A stretch of DNA of 64,000 bases from Centroberyx gerrardi. Its lineage: Eukaryota > Chordata > Actinopteri > Beryciformes > Berycidae. A model generated the notes under the pieces. It ran no database searches, was not told where the DNA came from, and saw nothing but the letters and a program-made list of their open reading frames with translations. Positions 30,318-44,600 of the stretch are shown here, one piece after another. Within the stretch, counting starts at the first letter, position 1; each line of letters opens with the position of its first letter. The position numbers were made by a program, and so were the translations under genes. Where the stretch lies: NCBI RefSeq assembly GCF_048128805.1, contig NC_136016.1, forward strand, positions 16,636,676-16,700,675. Reading direction: 5' to 3'.

Positions 30318-33300
30318 AAACATTGTACCATTGCATTGGGGCAGGTACTATTTTGGGATTTGGGTTGAACTGTGAAGGCATACAGGCTCATTTTGTAAAA
30401 CTGCCATTACTCCACTGGAGGGTAGTATAGGTTCTTTACATCATGTACACATTATACAACCCGGTAGCTGGTTTCAAATTGCCTATAAATGCCAGTTAAC
30501 AGCCCATCTTAAGTACTGTATTGTCTTATCAAAACATATGAGCAACCTATGGAAATATTGGAAACCGCATCCTCCCTCCATTCTGCTATAGAATTTCACT
30601 CCTCCTTTGCTAGAATAAGCATTTAATTACATGGAGCGTGTATAGGATGATGTATTGAAATTCAACACTGAAACATGGCACTCTGGCGACTCCCTCATAA
30701 TGAGGTCCTACACAACAGCCTCATGTTTGGGCACTAAATGTCCATGTGAGACGCAGGCCAGACAAACATACCCGTCAAAGGATCTTTCTAATTGAAAATT
30801 TCAGAGAAAAAGGCCAATTGTTTTATCAAAGCTCATTTTTATCAGTTTTTAGAATTCAATTCAGTATAGATAGTATTTATTTGTGCGCATAGATTTATTG
30901 CACACATATACAGACACACACACACACACACACCCACACACATATAGTATTTGTACAGTATTCGCTTTGCTGAATCAAAACTGTAAGCAGACACAGTATT
31001 ATGAAAGATTGTGAACGTCTTATATTTTGTTGCCCCGTTTTTGCCATTTTTGACTTTGATGTTGGATTGTACGTGTCAGCGGACACTGTCCTCCATGTGA
31101 ATAATTTACACTGAAAGCAAAGACCCATTCAACATGTTCTAAATGTCACAAATACATGGACATGTGACTGATCAATGAAGAAAATTAACCTTTTGTTTTA
31201 AAGCCTAATTCAAGAAAAGTTAGCACTTTAGAAATGCCATTTTTTTTTCTCTATTTTATGCAAATTGCTTGATAAAAAAAAATCTGGGCCAAACTCGTCA
31301 CACTGACACGTCCTGCGTGGGAAGAAAATGTATAGTAGTAAATTGCTAACAAATGCCATTGTCATGCTTATGCAATCTAGCCTAGTTTTTGTCAGGCAAA
31401 GGATTCCTTGTGTAGCAGGCGTTCCCTCCGCGCAACTCAACACTGTTACTTTAAAGATAGCATTGTTGCCTTATGTCATTGTTAAGCCAATCAATTCGTT
31501 CATCAGGCTAGTTGACTTCAGAGAACCAAATTGGGATTTTGACCACAACAAAGTGTTTACTGAAGTTAGGCCAATTACAAGTATGCTACTTAATCATTTA
31601 ACAGCTAACAAACTGGCTTCTACTTCTGTGATGAGGAATGAATGCTCTTTTTATGGAAATGAATGTATTACAACTAGTTATAATAATGAATCAATGAGTT
31701 CTAAATAGCGCAAATCACCTAGCCTACTAAAATGACATCCTGTCACTTTGAAAACTATGCTAAAATGTCTGGAATGACTGTTGCACAATGCAGCATTAAT
31801 GGTGTAATGGGGTCAGGTTTGTGTAGCAGTCACTATGTTATTAGAAAATGTCATTAAAATGGAAGGATCCTTAATATTTGTTTACATTTTGTGTTGTATC
31901 TTTCTCCCTGACTTAGTTAATTTGTAGAAAAAAATATAGAAAATGATTGTTCAACCTCTGAAGTGTCATACTTATGCTATGCACTTATCTCATGACGAAT
32001 CTCTTCTGGTTCCTCCTCATGACTCCCACATGACAAACCCTTTACAGCACATATTGCTCATTCTCCAGTGATCAATATCAGTCCCTTATGCTCCCAACCT
32101 GCCCTGTTGATCAATATCGGCCTCCATTAGGAACATCTCTCCAGCTGGGCCGTGCCATTAGCTTATCTCAGCATGACATCAGATCTTCTGGGGTTTCGCC
32201 TCGTCATTCTGGCACCTGTCAAAAATACAGTAGATGCAGAGTACACAGTGATAAGAAGCCTGGCTGTCATCGTCTCTTGTTTGACGATGTCTCTGCTCAC
32301 TAGCTTGTGTCACATTATTGCTCAGGATCCTCTAACATGCCGATTTAAGATAAGGGAATTGGCCTGACGACATCAAATTTACGGTCTATCAGCACAGCAA
32401 TGAACTGGTGGTGAGGAGGAACGCTTGCTCAATTTGAAGCCATTTTGCTGAAATGATTTATGGAGTCTGCATGAACAGCCACCTAAGCTGAGAGATGCAA
32501 CAATGCTAGGAAATTAGCCAAACCTCGAAGGAATATCTCTTACAAAATAGACTGAGGCACAGGCGGTTGCCCTATTGTAAACCTCAGATATTAGGTCACA
32601 TTGATTCATTCATTTGGATGGTCCAGTGTTGATACCCGACTTCCTATCAAGTGACTATAATGTGTCACTAAGTCTACTGAAGTGATACTTGTGTGAATTA
32701 GTCTATAGATATTAGGTTGGGGTTAGACAAAGTTCAGGCTTAGGGTTACATAGTCTGTAGAGATGCAACAAATAGGCACATGACACTTTGAACATCTACT
32801 TTTTGTCTCCTGATAACACTCCTGATCAACACTGGACTATCCAAATAAAATGTTAACTAATATTCCTCTATTTTTTTTGTTTTTAAATCTTAGGTTTCAT
32901 GTTTCACGGGCAAGCTTTGTTCAAACCCACATAACTTTATTTTAAATTCTAGTCAAGATCCCAAGGTTTCCAAAGATACCAAATATGTCATGCTGGGTTA
33001 CAAGGAAATGTGTAGAAAATGATGAACAAAAGTCTGCATGTTTTTTCCATTTGATATAATGGTGCAGCCATAAAAAATGGCGCCTTGGGTTTGAATATTT
33101 CAATATAAGCGTGTGTTATAGTGCCAAAAAGCGTTGGAACGAGCAGATACAGAATGTGACATTGTATGGAAAAATCTTTTTTCTAACTTTGAAGCTACTT
33201 AAGAGGAAGTTAAGAGGAAACTCAGGGTGCAAGAGATTAACAGCTGACTTCAAAGGCCCTTTCAAGTGACTTTTTTTTTTACTTGGGAACATTACATTTA

Positions 33301-34764
33301 TATTTCCCAAGTTACCTCATAGCATACAAGGATATTACCCTATGAATCATTTAATCTTATCAAAGCACATCAGTGTTCCTTGTTAGTCAAGGAACTTGAA
33401 GTTTGCACAGGAATGTTTATTCAGTTTTAAGTGTGTAATTTTGGCAAGCTTTACCTGACACCCACGTGCCATTTGTTAAGGTCAAATGCTTTTCTTTGGA
33501 AAAAATACAATGAGAGGACAAAGTGCATCCAGATATGAATCACATACGAGGAAGTAAAACCACAGTGGATCTATTGGGTGGGGATTATGTTTTGCGTCTT
33601 TGAAATGGAATCCACCTGTATTAGTATAACAGGCTGTAATTGCAGTCTTTACCCGGCCTGAAGTTTTGAGAACAGTCGTCTCAAGTGTCTGGTTCAACTC
33701 CAGACAAAAAGTGCAACAATGGGGATTAAATTTGATGCTGCTGTGCTGTGGGATCCAAAAAACGAGTCTATTCAACTCGCTGTATTCAAACGTCCAGAAC
33801 TTCCCTTGTTGCCTTACAAAGATTTTTAAACAAGTTGCTGTTTGTGTAAAGAAGAAGAAGAAACCAGTGCTGAGAGTAGTAGAAAAAAAATGATTGACAC
33901 CAAGTAATTTATTTACTTCAAAACGTTTCATAAGATCAAATGGTCACAGTTCTGTTACATGTGCAAGTAATGCAAGACAGCGTTGGAGGTATAAATCATA
34001 GAATATTGTGATAAATAATGGTGCTCATTTGATTGAGTGATTGACACATCAGTCCTTCATTACACCAACTGAAACCAGCAGCACAGAGATTTACGATGGG
34101 ATTCTTCAGCATTGCAATTTGGCTTCGTTCCATTTGAGAACTGCGTATCTGCACAGATCCAAATTTAGTGCACGGGGACAAAAAAAGGGTGATATTCAGG
34201 TTCCAGCACGATAACTGTTAAGTTCCTGAAGCCTGTGGCGATCTCACAGGGAGAGTTTCTTAAAGCTCTTGCTTTAAAGTGGCAACTGAGAATGTAAAGG
34301 CAAAATATAACCAAATAAACACTGTCACAGTGATGGGATAAGAAGGCCATTATCAATGAAAAATTTAAAAAGGTGAAAGGTTTAATTACGTTGCTGGATT
34401 CCAACCCAATGTCAAATGGGAATAATTTGTGCTCCCAGTAAACTGCAGCGGCCCTGCGACGTGCCTCTCTTGCCAGGCAGCTAAGGCGGGAGTTGGCCCC
34501 TTTGGATTCGGAAAGTAGCTTTGGTGGCTCAAAGCGAAGATAAAGTCGGCAGGTTCATATGGAAGAAGGGAGGAATGATGGTGGAAAAGGAAAAAATAAT
34601 TTAGGTGCACGGACACAAGCGGTCTACCAATAGGTTCTGCTGCTGGCATGCTCCCACGGCTCCCATAGAAGTTCACCAGCAATGCCACAAGTTGAGCGAC
34701 TTGTAAAACAGAGATGAGACACTGGCAGTGAACTTAAGCATTGTATTTTTAGCTAGTGCTAGCT
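30318..34764. other. Intergenic region between mmp25 and the carbonic anhydrase 4-like gene
   Basis: The two flanking genes converge here, so both 3' UTRs should lie inside. There is a short (CA)n at about 30917-30933. I see no recognisable exon, RNA gene or intact mobile element. The open frames are short with no family resemblance. Confidence 0.5.
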
Positions 34765-37231
34765 CTAATGTTTCCCAAGTATGAGGCTGAGGGCCATGAG
34801 GCCGAGGGAGTAGCAGCCTTTGGAGGATCCGCTGGTCTGCGTTGTGACCGGCAGGGCTGGCTGAGTGCTTCTGAAGACGTTGACCATCAAAGGCGACGTG
34901 CTGTTGCCGACGCGAACGGTCTTGCTGAAGAGGTCAATCTGGAGACAAGACAGTCAACCAATTAGATGCAATAAAGTACTGTGTGAGCATTTGTCATCAT
35001 ACTGCTGCTTTCCATTAGAACACTGATGTACTTAAAGTCCCCATTAAATGAACTCCCATTACATTTACTTCCTGGAAAACACAGTATCATTCATGGTGAC
35101 CTCATGCTGCATTAGTAAGCAGAAATCAGATTTTTGAACAATCCCGCCCCTCCGCACCCCTCCCATCAAATAAAATTGCCTTTCTCTCCATGACTCATAT
35201 TCTATTGGTTTAGTCTTTTAAATGATCCCTCACTGCGTCATGTCCCGCCCCAACCACAAATGCATCAAATCAAGGAAGTAAAGATGCCATTTCATGTGGT
35301 CTTTAAGACCGTAATCTAAATTTACAATGAAATCCAAACTCACCAGTTCTCTGTTGACTTTGATTGATTGCTTGAACACAGTCCAAACAACAACTTCATT
35401 GCAAGTGGGTGTGGTCAAGGAGCCAAGGTAGCGATAGTACTGGGTACGATCCACTCCAACCAGGAGATCATCCAATGAAATGCCAGGATCTAGATTTAAC
35501 TGTTGACCTGCAGACAGAAACACGATCTCTGAAGGAAACTGCAGTTGAAGCGCTATTGGATTCCTAAACATCAAATCAAAATTTCCACAAGGAAAAGGCC
35601 AAAACATCCGCTTACCCTCTTCTGTGATGTTGGCCAGGTAGGAGGTCAATTTGTGCCAGGCTGCAAATGAAGAGGTTGTATTGCTTGACGTCTCCTGAAA
35701 AAAAAGCACACAATATTCAGTTCAGCTTTACTGCCATTCCACATTCCACAGTTCACAGTGGAGGGAAAAGAAAAAAAGCTTCTGTGGGGTTATGGCACAA
35801 ATAAGAGTGAAACAAAATAGGAAACAAAAGCAAAGACAATACAAGAATAAACAGTACAACCTAACAGTGCAATACAATAGTAACAATAAAGCGACTGGAA
35901 TTGCAGTTTTAACATACTGCAGTTAGTAAGTGGTACATGGTAAAGTTTAAAATGGGCGATATGAAAGCACTTCCTCACCTCTATGAGGAAACCAAGAGCA
36001 GCAAGTCCTGTGGAGTCCGCAAGGGCGAGAGTCGTGTTCCCATTAACGGATGACTTGAAATTTACTATGTGGAGCTGAGGAAGTGAATTAAAGCAAGAAA
36101 GACATTTTTTTTTAATATAGTTTTAATTTAATTATGAAGCCTTAATTTGAAATTCTGCAAGGTTCGACTTGGCCTCTCACCTCCATGGGATACTGTTTGC
36201 CGTCCACAGTGTGTTCGGAGCCGGGGACAGAGCTGCCGTTCCCCCAGTGCAGGTGGAACTGGATGCTGTCGTAGGCCTCGGACAGGCCGCCTCCTGAGAC
36301 CTGGACGCCGCTCGCAAGGGTCACTTTGACTGGAAGGGGGGAGAAAAACAGGAGGTATTGAAAACGTCCCAGATAAGAGAAATCAAACTGGCCCAGAGGA
36401 GAAAGGCCATTGACTGAAGACATCATGGGGCTGTTCCAGACTAAATTAAGAGCTACCGAAAACACCCCAACATGCAAAAAAGGAAGAAAAAAAAAGTTCA
36501 TAGTTATTATGGGAAGGGGCATATCTTTACCATCTACCCCAAGGCTTGAACATCTAGGTAACTGAAATAAGTCAAGCCAAATTCTGACAAACCTGAAAGC
36601 CAACATTATGAACCCGGTCTCCTTTATGCAACCAAATACCTGCATAAGCATTTAGGGTGACAGGACAGGTTTTCCTTCCCCCGCTGCTCACCTGTCTCGC
36701 CGGTGTTGGAGATCTTTTTCAATGTGGAGTTGCTGTTGTAGTTGGTAAAGCTGAAGGCAGTCAGGCTGGAGTCGCCCGTGGCAGATGCTGAGACGATGTT
36801 AATAGGAGACTGCCTGGAGCCATTGCAAAATTTAGGAGCAATGGTGGCCCACTGAGTTTCATCTAGAAATAGAAACAGGTGTAAAACTTTCAATGCACTA
36901 AGGGGAACAGCAGTAAAACAGCAGTAAAGTAAGTAAAGAATTAGAAAACTGTGAATCATGCTGTATAGAAGAAAGGAGGTATAGTAGCTACTTACTGCAA
37001 CTTGGAAGATGGTAACACCACTCTGTGGAGGAGGAAAACAGCGTTTTACTCATTTACTAACTTACTGATTTAATGACAAATAGTCTGCCCTAAGGTACAT
37101 TGTATTCCACAAGAATGAATGAGAACAGATTAACAAATAAATGAAGAAAATCACCTACCGACTGTGCCTGTGGCACAGTGGACGCTGGCTGTGAGGGCGC
37201 ACGCAACAAACGCAGCAAGAAGCCAATTCAT
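34765..37231 (-). CDS. ca4: Carbonic anhydrase 4-like, single domain, GPI-anchored
   Basis: This is an extracellular alpha-carbonic anhydrase (CO2 + H2O to HCO3- + H+). Eight exons read right to left: 37159-37231, 36996-37022, 36692-36862, 36181-36329, 35979-36074, 35616-35694, 35344-35507, 34765-34938; 310 aa (human CA4 is 312). Signal peptide MNWLLAAFVACALTASVHC. CA4-type Cys pairs are present: WCYHLPSC, and FCNGSRQSPINI with LTTPTC. Zinc ligands are His116 and His118 (FHLHW) and His142 (LHIV); the gatekeeper Thr is T230 in GSLTTPTC. Residue 89 (TGETG) is Glu where His64, the proton shuttle, is expected. The end, SSKGCYSLGLMALSLILGKH, fits a GPI signal. An acceptor (TTTTAG) directly precedes the ATG, so a leader exon is spliced on. 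CA15 is the main alternative family. Confidence 0.92.
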
Positions 37232-37702
37232 CTAAAACGATACAGACAACAACTTAAACGTCGTGAAATCCAACTTACATTTAACAAAAAAATTATGATC
37301 AAACAAATTAAATCATCGACAGAAAATGCACCTGTCGCACAAAAAAACCCAAATGCATTAACTTCCAATTGTTTTTAGTTTAGGATCAAAATATTTTGGT
37401 GCAGGCATTCTTTGCCATCCTGCAAAACTGGATGCCTGTAAAATGATTCATCTAACAATTAGCCAATTATATTGCAATGCTACTATTCCACAAACCTTAC
37501 ATATAGTCTATATACCCTTTAACAGAGTGTGATCCCCGTTTCAAAAAGTTCAAAAATTGATGAAGGCACTGCGACAGGTGACTAGTCTAAATACCTAATA
37601 AACCTAATGCGCTAATATAAACACACAGCCAGTTTCAGGCAATTAGAAGCGGAGCTCGGCTGCAGATGAAGCGCGTGCCACCTGACCAGGTGAGTGTCTT
37701 AC

Positions 37703-37765
37703 CTTCGCACCTGTCCTTGTCTCTCTGCTAATACCTGCTGAGCCTCATCCTCCCTTTTTATCTGC
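37703..37765 (-). promoter_or_regulatory. Promoter and leader exon of the carbonic anhydrase 4-like gene
   Basis: On the minus strand GATAAAAAGG (about 37754-37763) is a TATA-like box. About 50 bp further on, GCGAAG|GTAAGA is a good donor ending a leader exon at 37703. That donor could join to the acceptor just before the ATG at 37231. The start site is inferred at about 37730. Confidence 0.5.
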
Positions 37766-40700
37766 TCGGCCACTCCAGCAAACTATTTGAAACCGCCTCT
37801 GTTTTACATTTCACTCATACCTTCCCCGGGGATTTCCGGAGCTGACAAGAAGATTTTTTTAATTTTTTTATCATTAATCTTTTTTTAATTTGTTTTGGGG
37901 TTGTTGTTGTTTTTTTTTTTTTTTGGGGGGGGGGGCGTTCCCCCATTTTTGTGTTTATTTTCATGGAAGTTTCGTATAATATTTCTATAGGTGTCAGCAT
38001 ACTGAAGTGGACTTAAATTAGTCTTATTGTTCGACACCTATTATTATTTCAAATTAATGTATAGAAATGCATAGATAGACAAACAGACTCATTGTGGCTG
38101 AGAGCAAGACCCTTTTTTATATCAATAACATGAGATTAAACCTTCAAAACCAGTTTCTCTTGCTGCGTGATTTAATTCCCCCAGCTCTTCCCTTGTTTTC
38201 CATACACAGTCGATACAAAAATAAACGTCAATTGGCTCCACCCGGATAATATGACTGATGATGGCTGCTTTTCTCATACGTCATCTCATCATGATCTTGC
38301 TGGATTTTTTTATTTTTTGTGTGAACAGGAAATAAAATGTTAAAGCCTGTTACTAGGTGTGTTAGTATTAAAGGAGACAATGTTAAGCTTAAAATGTAGG
38401 ATACAGTAAGTAAACCCATTGATAGTTTGAAATAACATAGGACCTACTTAGCACCTACTTAAATGTCTAAAATGTGTTTACATTAATTCATTTAGAAGCT
38501 TTCCTCTTCACTGCAACAATTTTAACACAAGAGGAATCAAATTTGAGAACTTTGCTTTCAAGAATCCCATTTATTCGTACGTTATTTCTTAGCAAACAAA
38601 ATAAGAAAAAAGTTAAGGAAATAAATCAGAGCTATTTTGATGAATATCAGCTTTTCTTGACTTTTTTCCTATGACTAAAGTTATCCTACAAAAAAATGAA
38701 ATAAAAATATATATATATTAAAAAAACAAAAAACAATAGCACTTAAGACATTTTTTTTTTCCTAAGAAAGTTTATGTGAATCCAGCTCCTGGGATGTAGT
38801 GAGTGGGGAAACCAGTCTTCAGATGGAGGGCCCAGAGCAAGACCCTGGATTCCCTGTCGCTCCAGGAGAAAAAAAAAAGACAAATTTCTCCTTCAGGGGA
38901 TTAATGGAGTATCACAATATGTCAAAGTTTGGTTATAACTGGACAATATCAGTGTAATATCTAGGATTTCTGTTACCAGAAGGTATTAGTAGTATTTACA
39001 AATGTAGTTTTCTTTCAGTATTTCCAAACATATCAAATAAGCCTGTGGTTTGTTAACTGAAAATAGAGATGACGTAATACTGTGGCATCAGGGCTGGAAA
39101 ATGCAACATTTGCAGTTTCTCTTTAGTTGTGTCGTGACTGTGCCCTCCACAGCTGTTGGCAACACGGATAAATAATTATGAGCTTAAAAAAAGCTAAAAC
39201 AAATAGTATTGAGCTGCATTCTCTGCTCTGAGAATTTGTTAAATTATTTCTGAGATATAATTGTTCTGAAAAATAGTTTATTTCCATGTGGGATAATCAT
39301 CACTTGCTCACTAAAGTTGTGCATGACTTGCAGTGTAAATTTCACTTCACTGTATATGGCAGCACTGTGATCAGGTCCAACCTGTAGTGCGCAGGCCTGG
39401 ATCTCATTTATATAACACTGATATAACATCATGCCCTTCAGTCTCATTCACTCAGAATGAATGGCCAGCATGTAGTGGCCTAGGCTAGCTGTATTGTTAT
39501 CATTATCATATCCATCAAACCTCAGAATGAGTCACTAGTACCCAAAGAGCTGAGTGTGACCTGTTCCTGACCTTTTTTTTCTGTATTACCCGTTTCATAC
39601 AATAAAACAACCTCAAATGAATCAGGTAGTTGATGTCCTTAAGGCCAGATTTAGGAGACCAGATCGAGGGGGGAAACACCTCCATAATAGCCTTAAAGTG
39701 TCTTTGAATTTGTTCTGAATACATTCCAAGTGCTTTTGGAAAATATTCTATTATCATATATCACTAACCCATCAGTGAGCGACTCTTTCTGATGTATCCA
39801 TTGTAGAAACAATCCAGACCGAGACGAGAGAGCGGGATCAAGAGGGGGGAAGAGAGTGAAGACTGGGAATGTCTCAACGGATATGAATTTATGAACATGA
39901 CTGCTCGACTTGTGAACTGCCTACATGCAGTCCTTCCATTCTGATGGAGCTGGACTGCTGCCAGTGTCACCCTTATCAAGTACACTGTACTGTAGACTCT
40001 CACATTCCAACAGAGTGATTTTCTGGTTTGTCCACTTCGACAGACCACAAGTGTATTGAAACTATTGTTTATCTGTTAATAGCCAAAGGACAAATGTGTA
40101 TTTTTCTCACAAATGCCTAAAAGTCTCAGTGAAATCTATTTTAGTTCAAAGTCAAATTCACTGACACTGGCAAGTAAATGTCATATTAAGGCCACATATT
40201 ACACTGCCTCAATACTATTTAAGTAGCAATTTAGTAACAAACTAATCCTTTTATCTGCAGAGAGCCAGTTTAATCAAACTTGTTTGAACGGGATGAGACT
40301 CCAGTCTAGATCACTCAGCAGCTTATCTTGTGTATACAACAGGCTGGCAGGATTACTGTGCGTCTATAGACGCTAATCCCCCAAAAAAGTAACATTAACA
40401 GACCTTCAGGCCAAGTATATTGCCTGTCTATATAAGTATATTGGCAGCCAGGTGAGTTATCATTAGACTCAAAGAATCGTAGTTTTTCCAGGTAACAAAA
40501 GCACAAAAAAACAAAGTTAAGCCAGTGCGTCCTGGTGGCTCAGAGGGCAAAGTAAATAGAAAGGTCATGGGTTTAATTAATCGCACAAATCTGGGTTACA
40601 GATCACCACTTTTCTTGCTTACATCTTTCTTGGCACTCTGCAATGTCAACTATCCACTTAAACAAGGGAGTTGACAGTAAACTAAATGTTAGAGTAGTGG

Positions 40701-41697
40701 GTTTGTGACCAGAAGGTTGCCAGTCCAGCCTGATAAACTAGGTGGGGATGAGAAACACCATCTCTGTCGAGGCTCAGCCATATACTGGCATCCAGAGACA
40801 ATCAGTATCAAGTGACACAATACCAGGAAGAATTTCACATTCAAAAACAGCACCTATACAATAATTTATTTTAAATTAGTGGTTGCAACAATATATTCGC
40901 CACTGTTGAAGAAAAGCGAAAGAACATTGACCCCCCCCCACACACTTACAAATTACATTCTCTCCTTTTCTTTTTACAATCTTTCCATGTACATTCCTTG
41001 CTGCCTCTTCCATGTGGTCAATACAGGCGCCAATATGAGGGATGATCAGCAAGACTAAACAAGAGGAGGAAATCTTGGTGTTTGGAAGTAGTAGATTAGC
41101 TTGGTCATGTACAGTAGGCTACAGACTTTAATTACTTCAGGTGCAGTTCAATACTGTATGTTCGAAATTGCAAAACAATGGGACAAAGGTGGCAGATCAT
41201 TGGGTTGATATTATACACAGTACCTGTCCCACAGTGCAAGGCTTCTGAACACAAATATCCTCTCCAGTTCAAACCATTTTTAAAATGTAAATCTTTTGAC
41301 TAGTAGCAATAGTTGAAGCCAGAATGCAGGAGTAGTCAAAGCACCGTTATAAAAACAGTGCTAAGCACACTCACCAGCCCAAGCTACTAAGCACACTGCA
41401 CAGTGGGATAGGCTAAGAGGGCCGAAACAGACCAGATTGATGGACCAGGTTCAAATAAATTAAAGGGAAAATTTCCCTCGTCAGCCTGTAGTCACCAATG
41501 TCTTGATTATCTAATGACTCCAAAAAAGTCAAATCGATGCAAAGTTTTGAAACCATCAACCAAACACCACTTTCCAATTCTTTTGCTATCAAATGAAATG
41601 CTGTAGTGCTAAAAAGCTGAAAATGTGGACAGTGACAGAATTAGTGCAAGATATTCTTTCTGCCTCTGTGAGCCAACCTTGTCACAGGTACAGCACA
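37766..41697. other. Intergenic region between carbonic anhydrase genes
   Basis: AT-rich sequence with homopolymer runs (T and G near 37905-37935) and a SINE-like patch at 40530-40800. I see no carbonic anhydrase exon remnants and no other gene. Confidence 0.5.
40530..40800. mobile_element. tRNA-derived SINE-like fragments
   Basis: Two adjacent stretches resemble tRNA-type promoters: TCCTGGTGGCTCAGAGGGCAAAG with GGTCATGGGTTTAAT, and AGTAGTGGGTTTGTGACCAG with GGTTGCCAGTCCAG. They are decayed dispersed repeats rather than functional tRNA genes, since no cloverleaf closes. Confidence 0.45.
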
Positions 41698-44600
41698 CTA
41701 GACTGAAAGAGCACAGAAACAGGCCAGCAGCAGAAACATCATCATGGGTCCTGGGGCGCTGGAGGCTGCTGTGGTGTAGACCTTCCTGCTGTGAAGGGGC
41801 TGCTGGGGCCGATACACATCGTGATAGCCTGCATGACGCGGGAACATCTTCATCTGGTGGGGGAAAAGAAACATTAAGTGGCATTTTGGATAGACACACA
41901 GGTGCTAGTTCCATTCTTTTGACTTGCTGTGCATCTGCTTTCATGCCACTTTTGCAAGTTATTTTCCAGCTCTGTTTCACCTGGTCAAGTGACATGACCT
42001 GTCATGTTAATACTACACAATACACACTTCATGGTGGCTATCAAGTTTACACACCCTTTCAAAGTGTGCTGTCCAACAGACAAATGGCAAGCACCAGGCA
42101 GAGCAGGAGGATTATGTGCATAAAGGTGGCATAATCCACTCCTGATCTGTTCCTGTTATTTGATCCTTCTTGCCCATCCCACCGAACTTCAACTGAAAAT
42201 GACAAGTGTTGACAAAGTGCTCCACACAATGGGATGGGGAAATAAAACCTGCAGACTCTTCCTTATGCACTTGGCTTTTAACAGCCTGTCCTAAACAGTT
42301 AAACAAAAATTACAAAACTGTCACCAATTTAGCTTCTGATGCATCTCTGACTAACATTTCATTATGCTGAAAATCTAGCATACTGTACTACTACTGTTAT
42401 AGATTAAAGACTTGTACTATTACACAATGACAAAAGCCCTCTAAAGCAGAGATGTTAATCACAATCTAAATATCACCTCTCTGGTTGAATAAGTGAGTGA
42501 CTTTTAACATAGGGACTTGAGTAAAAAACAACAAAAAAAAAAAAATTGTAAAACCTGTGCTACTGCAATGAATGATTTAGACTTTGCAGATAATTTAACC
42601 AAGCACCGGGTAGCATGTTTGGAACGGGTGATTCAGTGAGATAAGTCACATTATCATTCAACTGAACTGTCAGAAACATCACTATGCTCCATCTTGGTCA
42701 TTGTCTCTGATGAAATCGTTGATCCTTTCAGTTACTTGTCACCACCCTTTTAGTTGGACATGAACTTCTAAGCTGGTCCTCATTTCAGTATCAAATAACA
42801 CACGTCATATGATTCAGTGAGTCTCATCTACGTGCCAAGAAGCTAGAGCAGGGATGGGCGAGCACGTGCCATGGGGCGCTGAGAGCATGTGCATGGAGTG
42901 GGTATGGCAGTGGCCACACCTTAGCTTCATCGAGTAATTCAGAAAAATTCTCTAGTAATTAAACAAATGCTCTTAATAGGCAAACGGCTCTTAATATTTT
43001 CACTGAAATAGTCCCTCTAATCAAAAAATAGATCAGCCCAAAATAAGTTACTTCCCCTCCCTTCACCACAATTAATGTGCAATTTTTCAGGTTTTGGCCA
43101 TCATGTAGTTAGGGTGTACTGTAGGGTATTGAAACAATAGACGCAAGTTTGTAAATTTCACTCAATCAATAGATGTTTTAAAATCCAACAAATTAAACAT
43201 GTCTAACCATCTCAGAACAATGAGACAGACTGGCTCATGCTAATGGCTGTGGAGCCTCAGCTGCTAAAGGCAAAAAATGCCAAAAAAAGGCACACAATGG
43301 ACTTTACGATTATTGCACTCAGTCTCAACAGAAACTGTCAATTATAAATTAATTGCAATGGATTGACAAGGCAGTTTTGCAATTGCACCTATGTATTGAA
43401 ACAGATTAAGGAGGCACAGAGGCAGTTTTGTAAAATGTATTCAGTGTATACTTGATTTTAAAATGTAATAAATGTGCTCAAATGCTACATAAGCCTTTTG
43501 TTTTGTTTTCTAGAGTTCGGTAATTAGTCCTTCGCTGTCCAAGGTTCTGAATTACGCACTAATAGGGCATATGTGCCTGATAGGTGGTACTAATAGCATA
43601 TGGTGTGCTCAAAATAAAGTTTGTTTCTCAGATACCCTCTGGGTAGCTAAGGATTTTGACACTGCCATACCGTGGCTTGTGCTGAAAGCTTGTGCTCATT
43701 CCAAACACTAATTTCACTGATTGGTTCCAGTCAAATCAGCGGGTGGTGTATATGGTTGGAATGGAAACCTGCGGACTCTCTGCCATCCGAGGCACATGGC
43801 TGCCCTTCCCTGAGCTCGGGCATGAGGAAATTAATTTGAATGGTTTTCCCAGGGTGCAGTTAATTACATACAGGTTCCGTAAGGTTTTTACTTGCAGTCA
43901 TTGTCAGCTGAAAGATGAGACCTTGTGGGTGTTTTCACTTAAAACACCCTAGTAATGTCTCAGTAGACACCAACACCACCTCTACAGCTAGACTGCTCTT
44001 AGTGTACTACATATGCAATCTATTCCATGTTGATGTAAGAACAAACTGAACCCACATGCAACACTGGATTAGCAGCATTCATTCAATGATGCTTGAAAAT
44101 GCGCACAGGTGCCGGTAAAGTTGACTGGGATTCACCAGATGCACTCAGCATAACCTTCCATCTGTGTACAGCAGGGAAAGGCCATCATGTGCCATGGAGG
44201 GCTGAGTGCATGCAGGTTTTCATTCCAACGGATCAGTTCCACCCGTCTGATTGAAGTTGTGCTAATCAGTGAAATCAGCTTGTGCTGTGATTGGTTGGAA
44301 TGAAAACCTGCAGACACGGCCCTCCATGTTACGTGGTTGCCTGTCCCTGGTAAACAATGTCTGTAATAAAGCGATGCTAATCATCGACTGTTGCCAGAAA
44401 AATCTGGCAGTCTTTCATTTCTGTCATCTAGCCCTACATTCATCACAGTCACACCCAGATGCTGCTATGCATCATCATACTCATGGCATTTGATTTAGTT
44501 CATTCCAGTATAGCACAGTATGACAAATCATCACCACACGTCTCTTATAGTGCCTGTCACTGAATGTAATAACCTGTTTTCCCATCAACATCACCGTATG

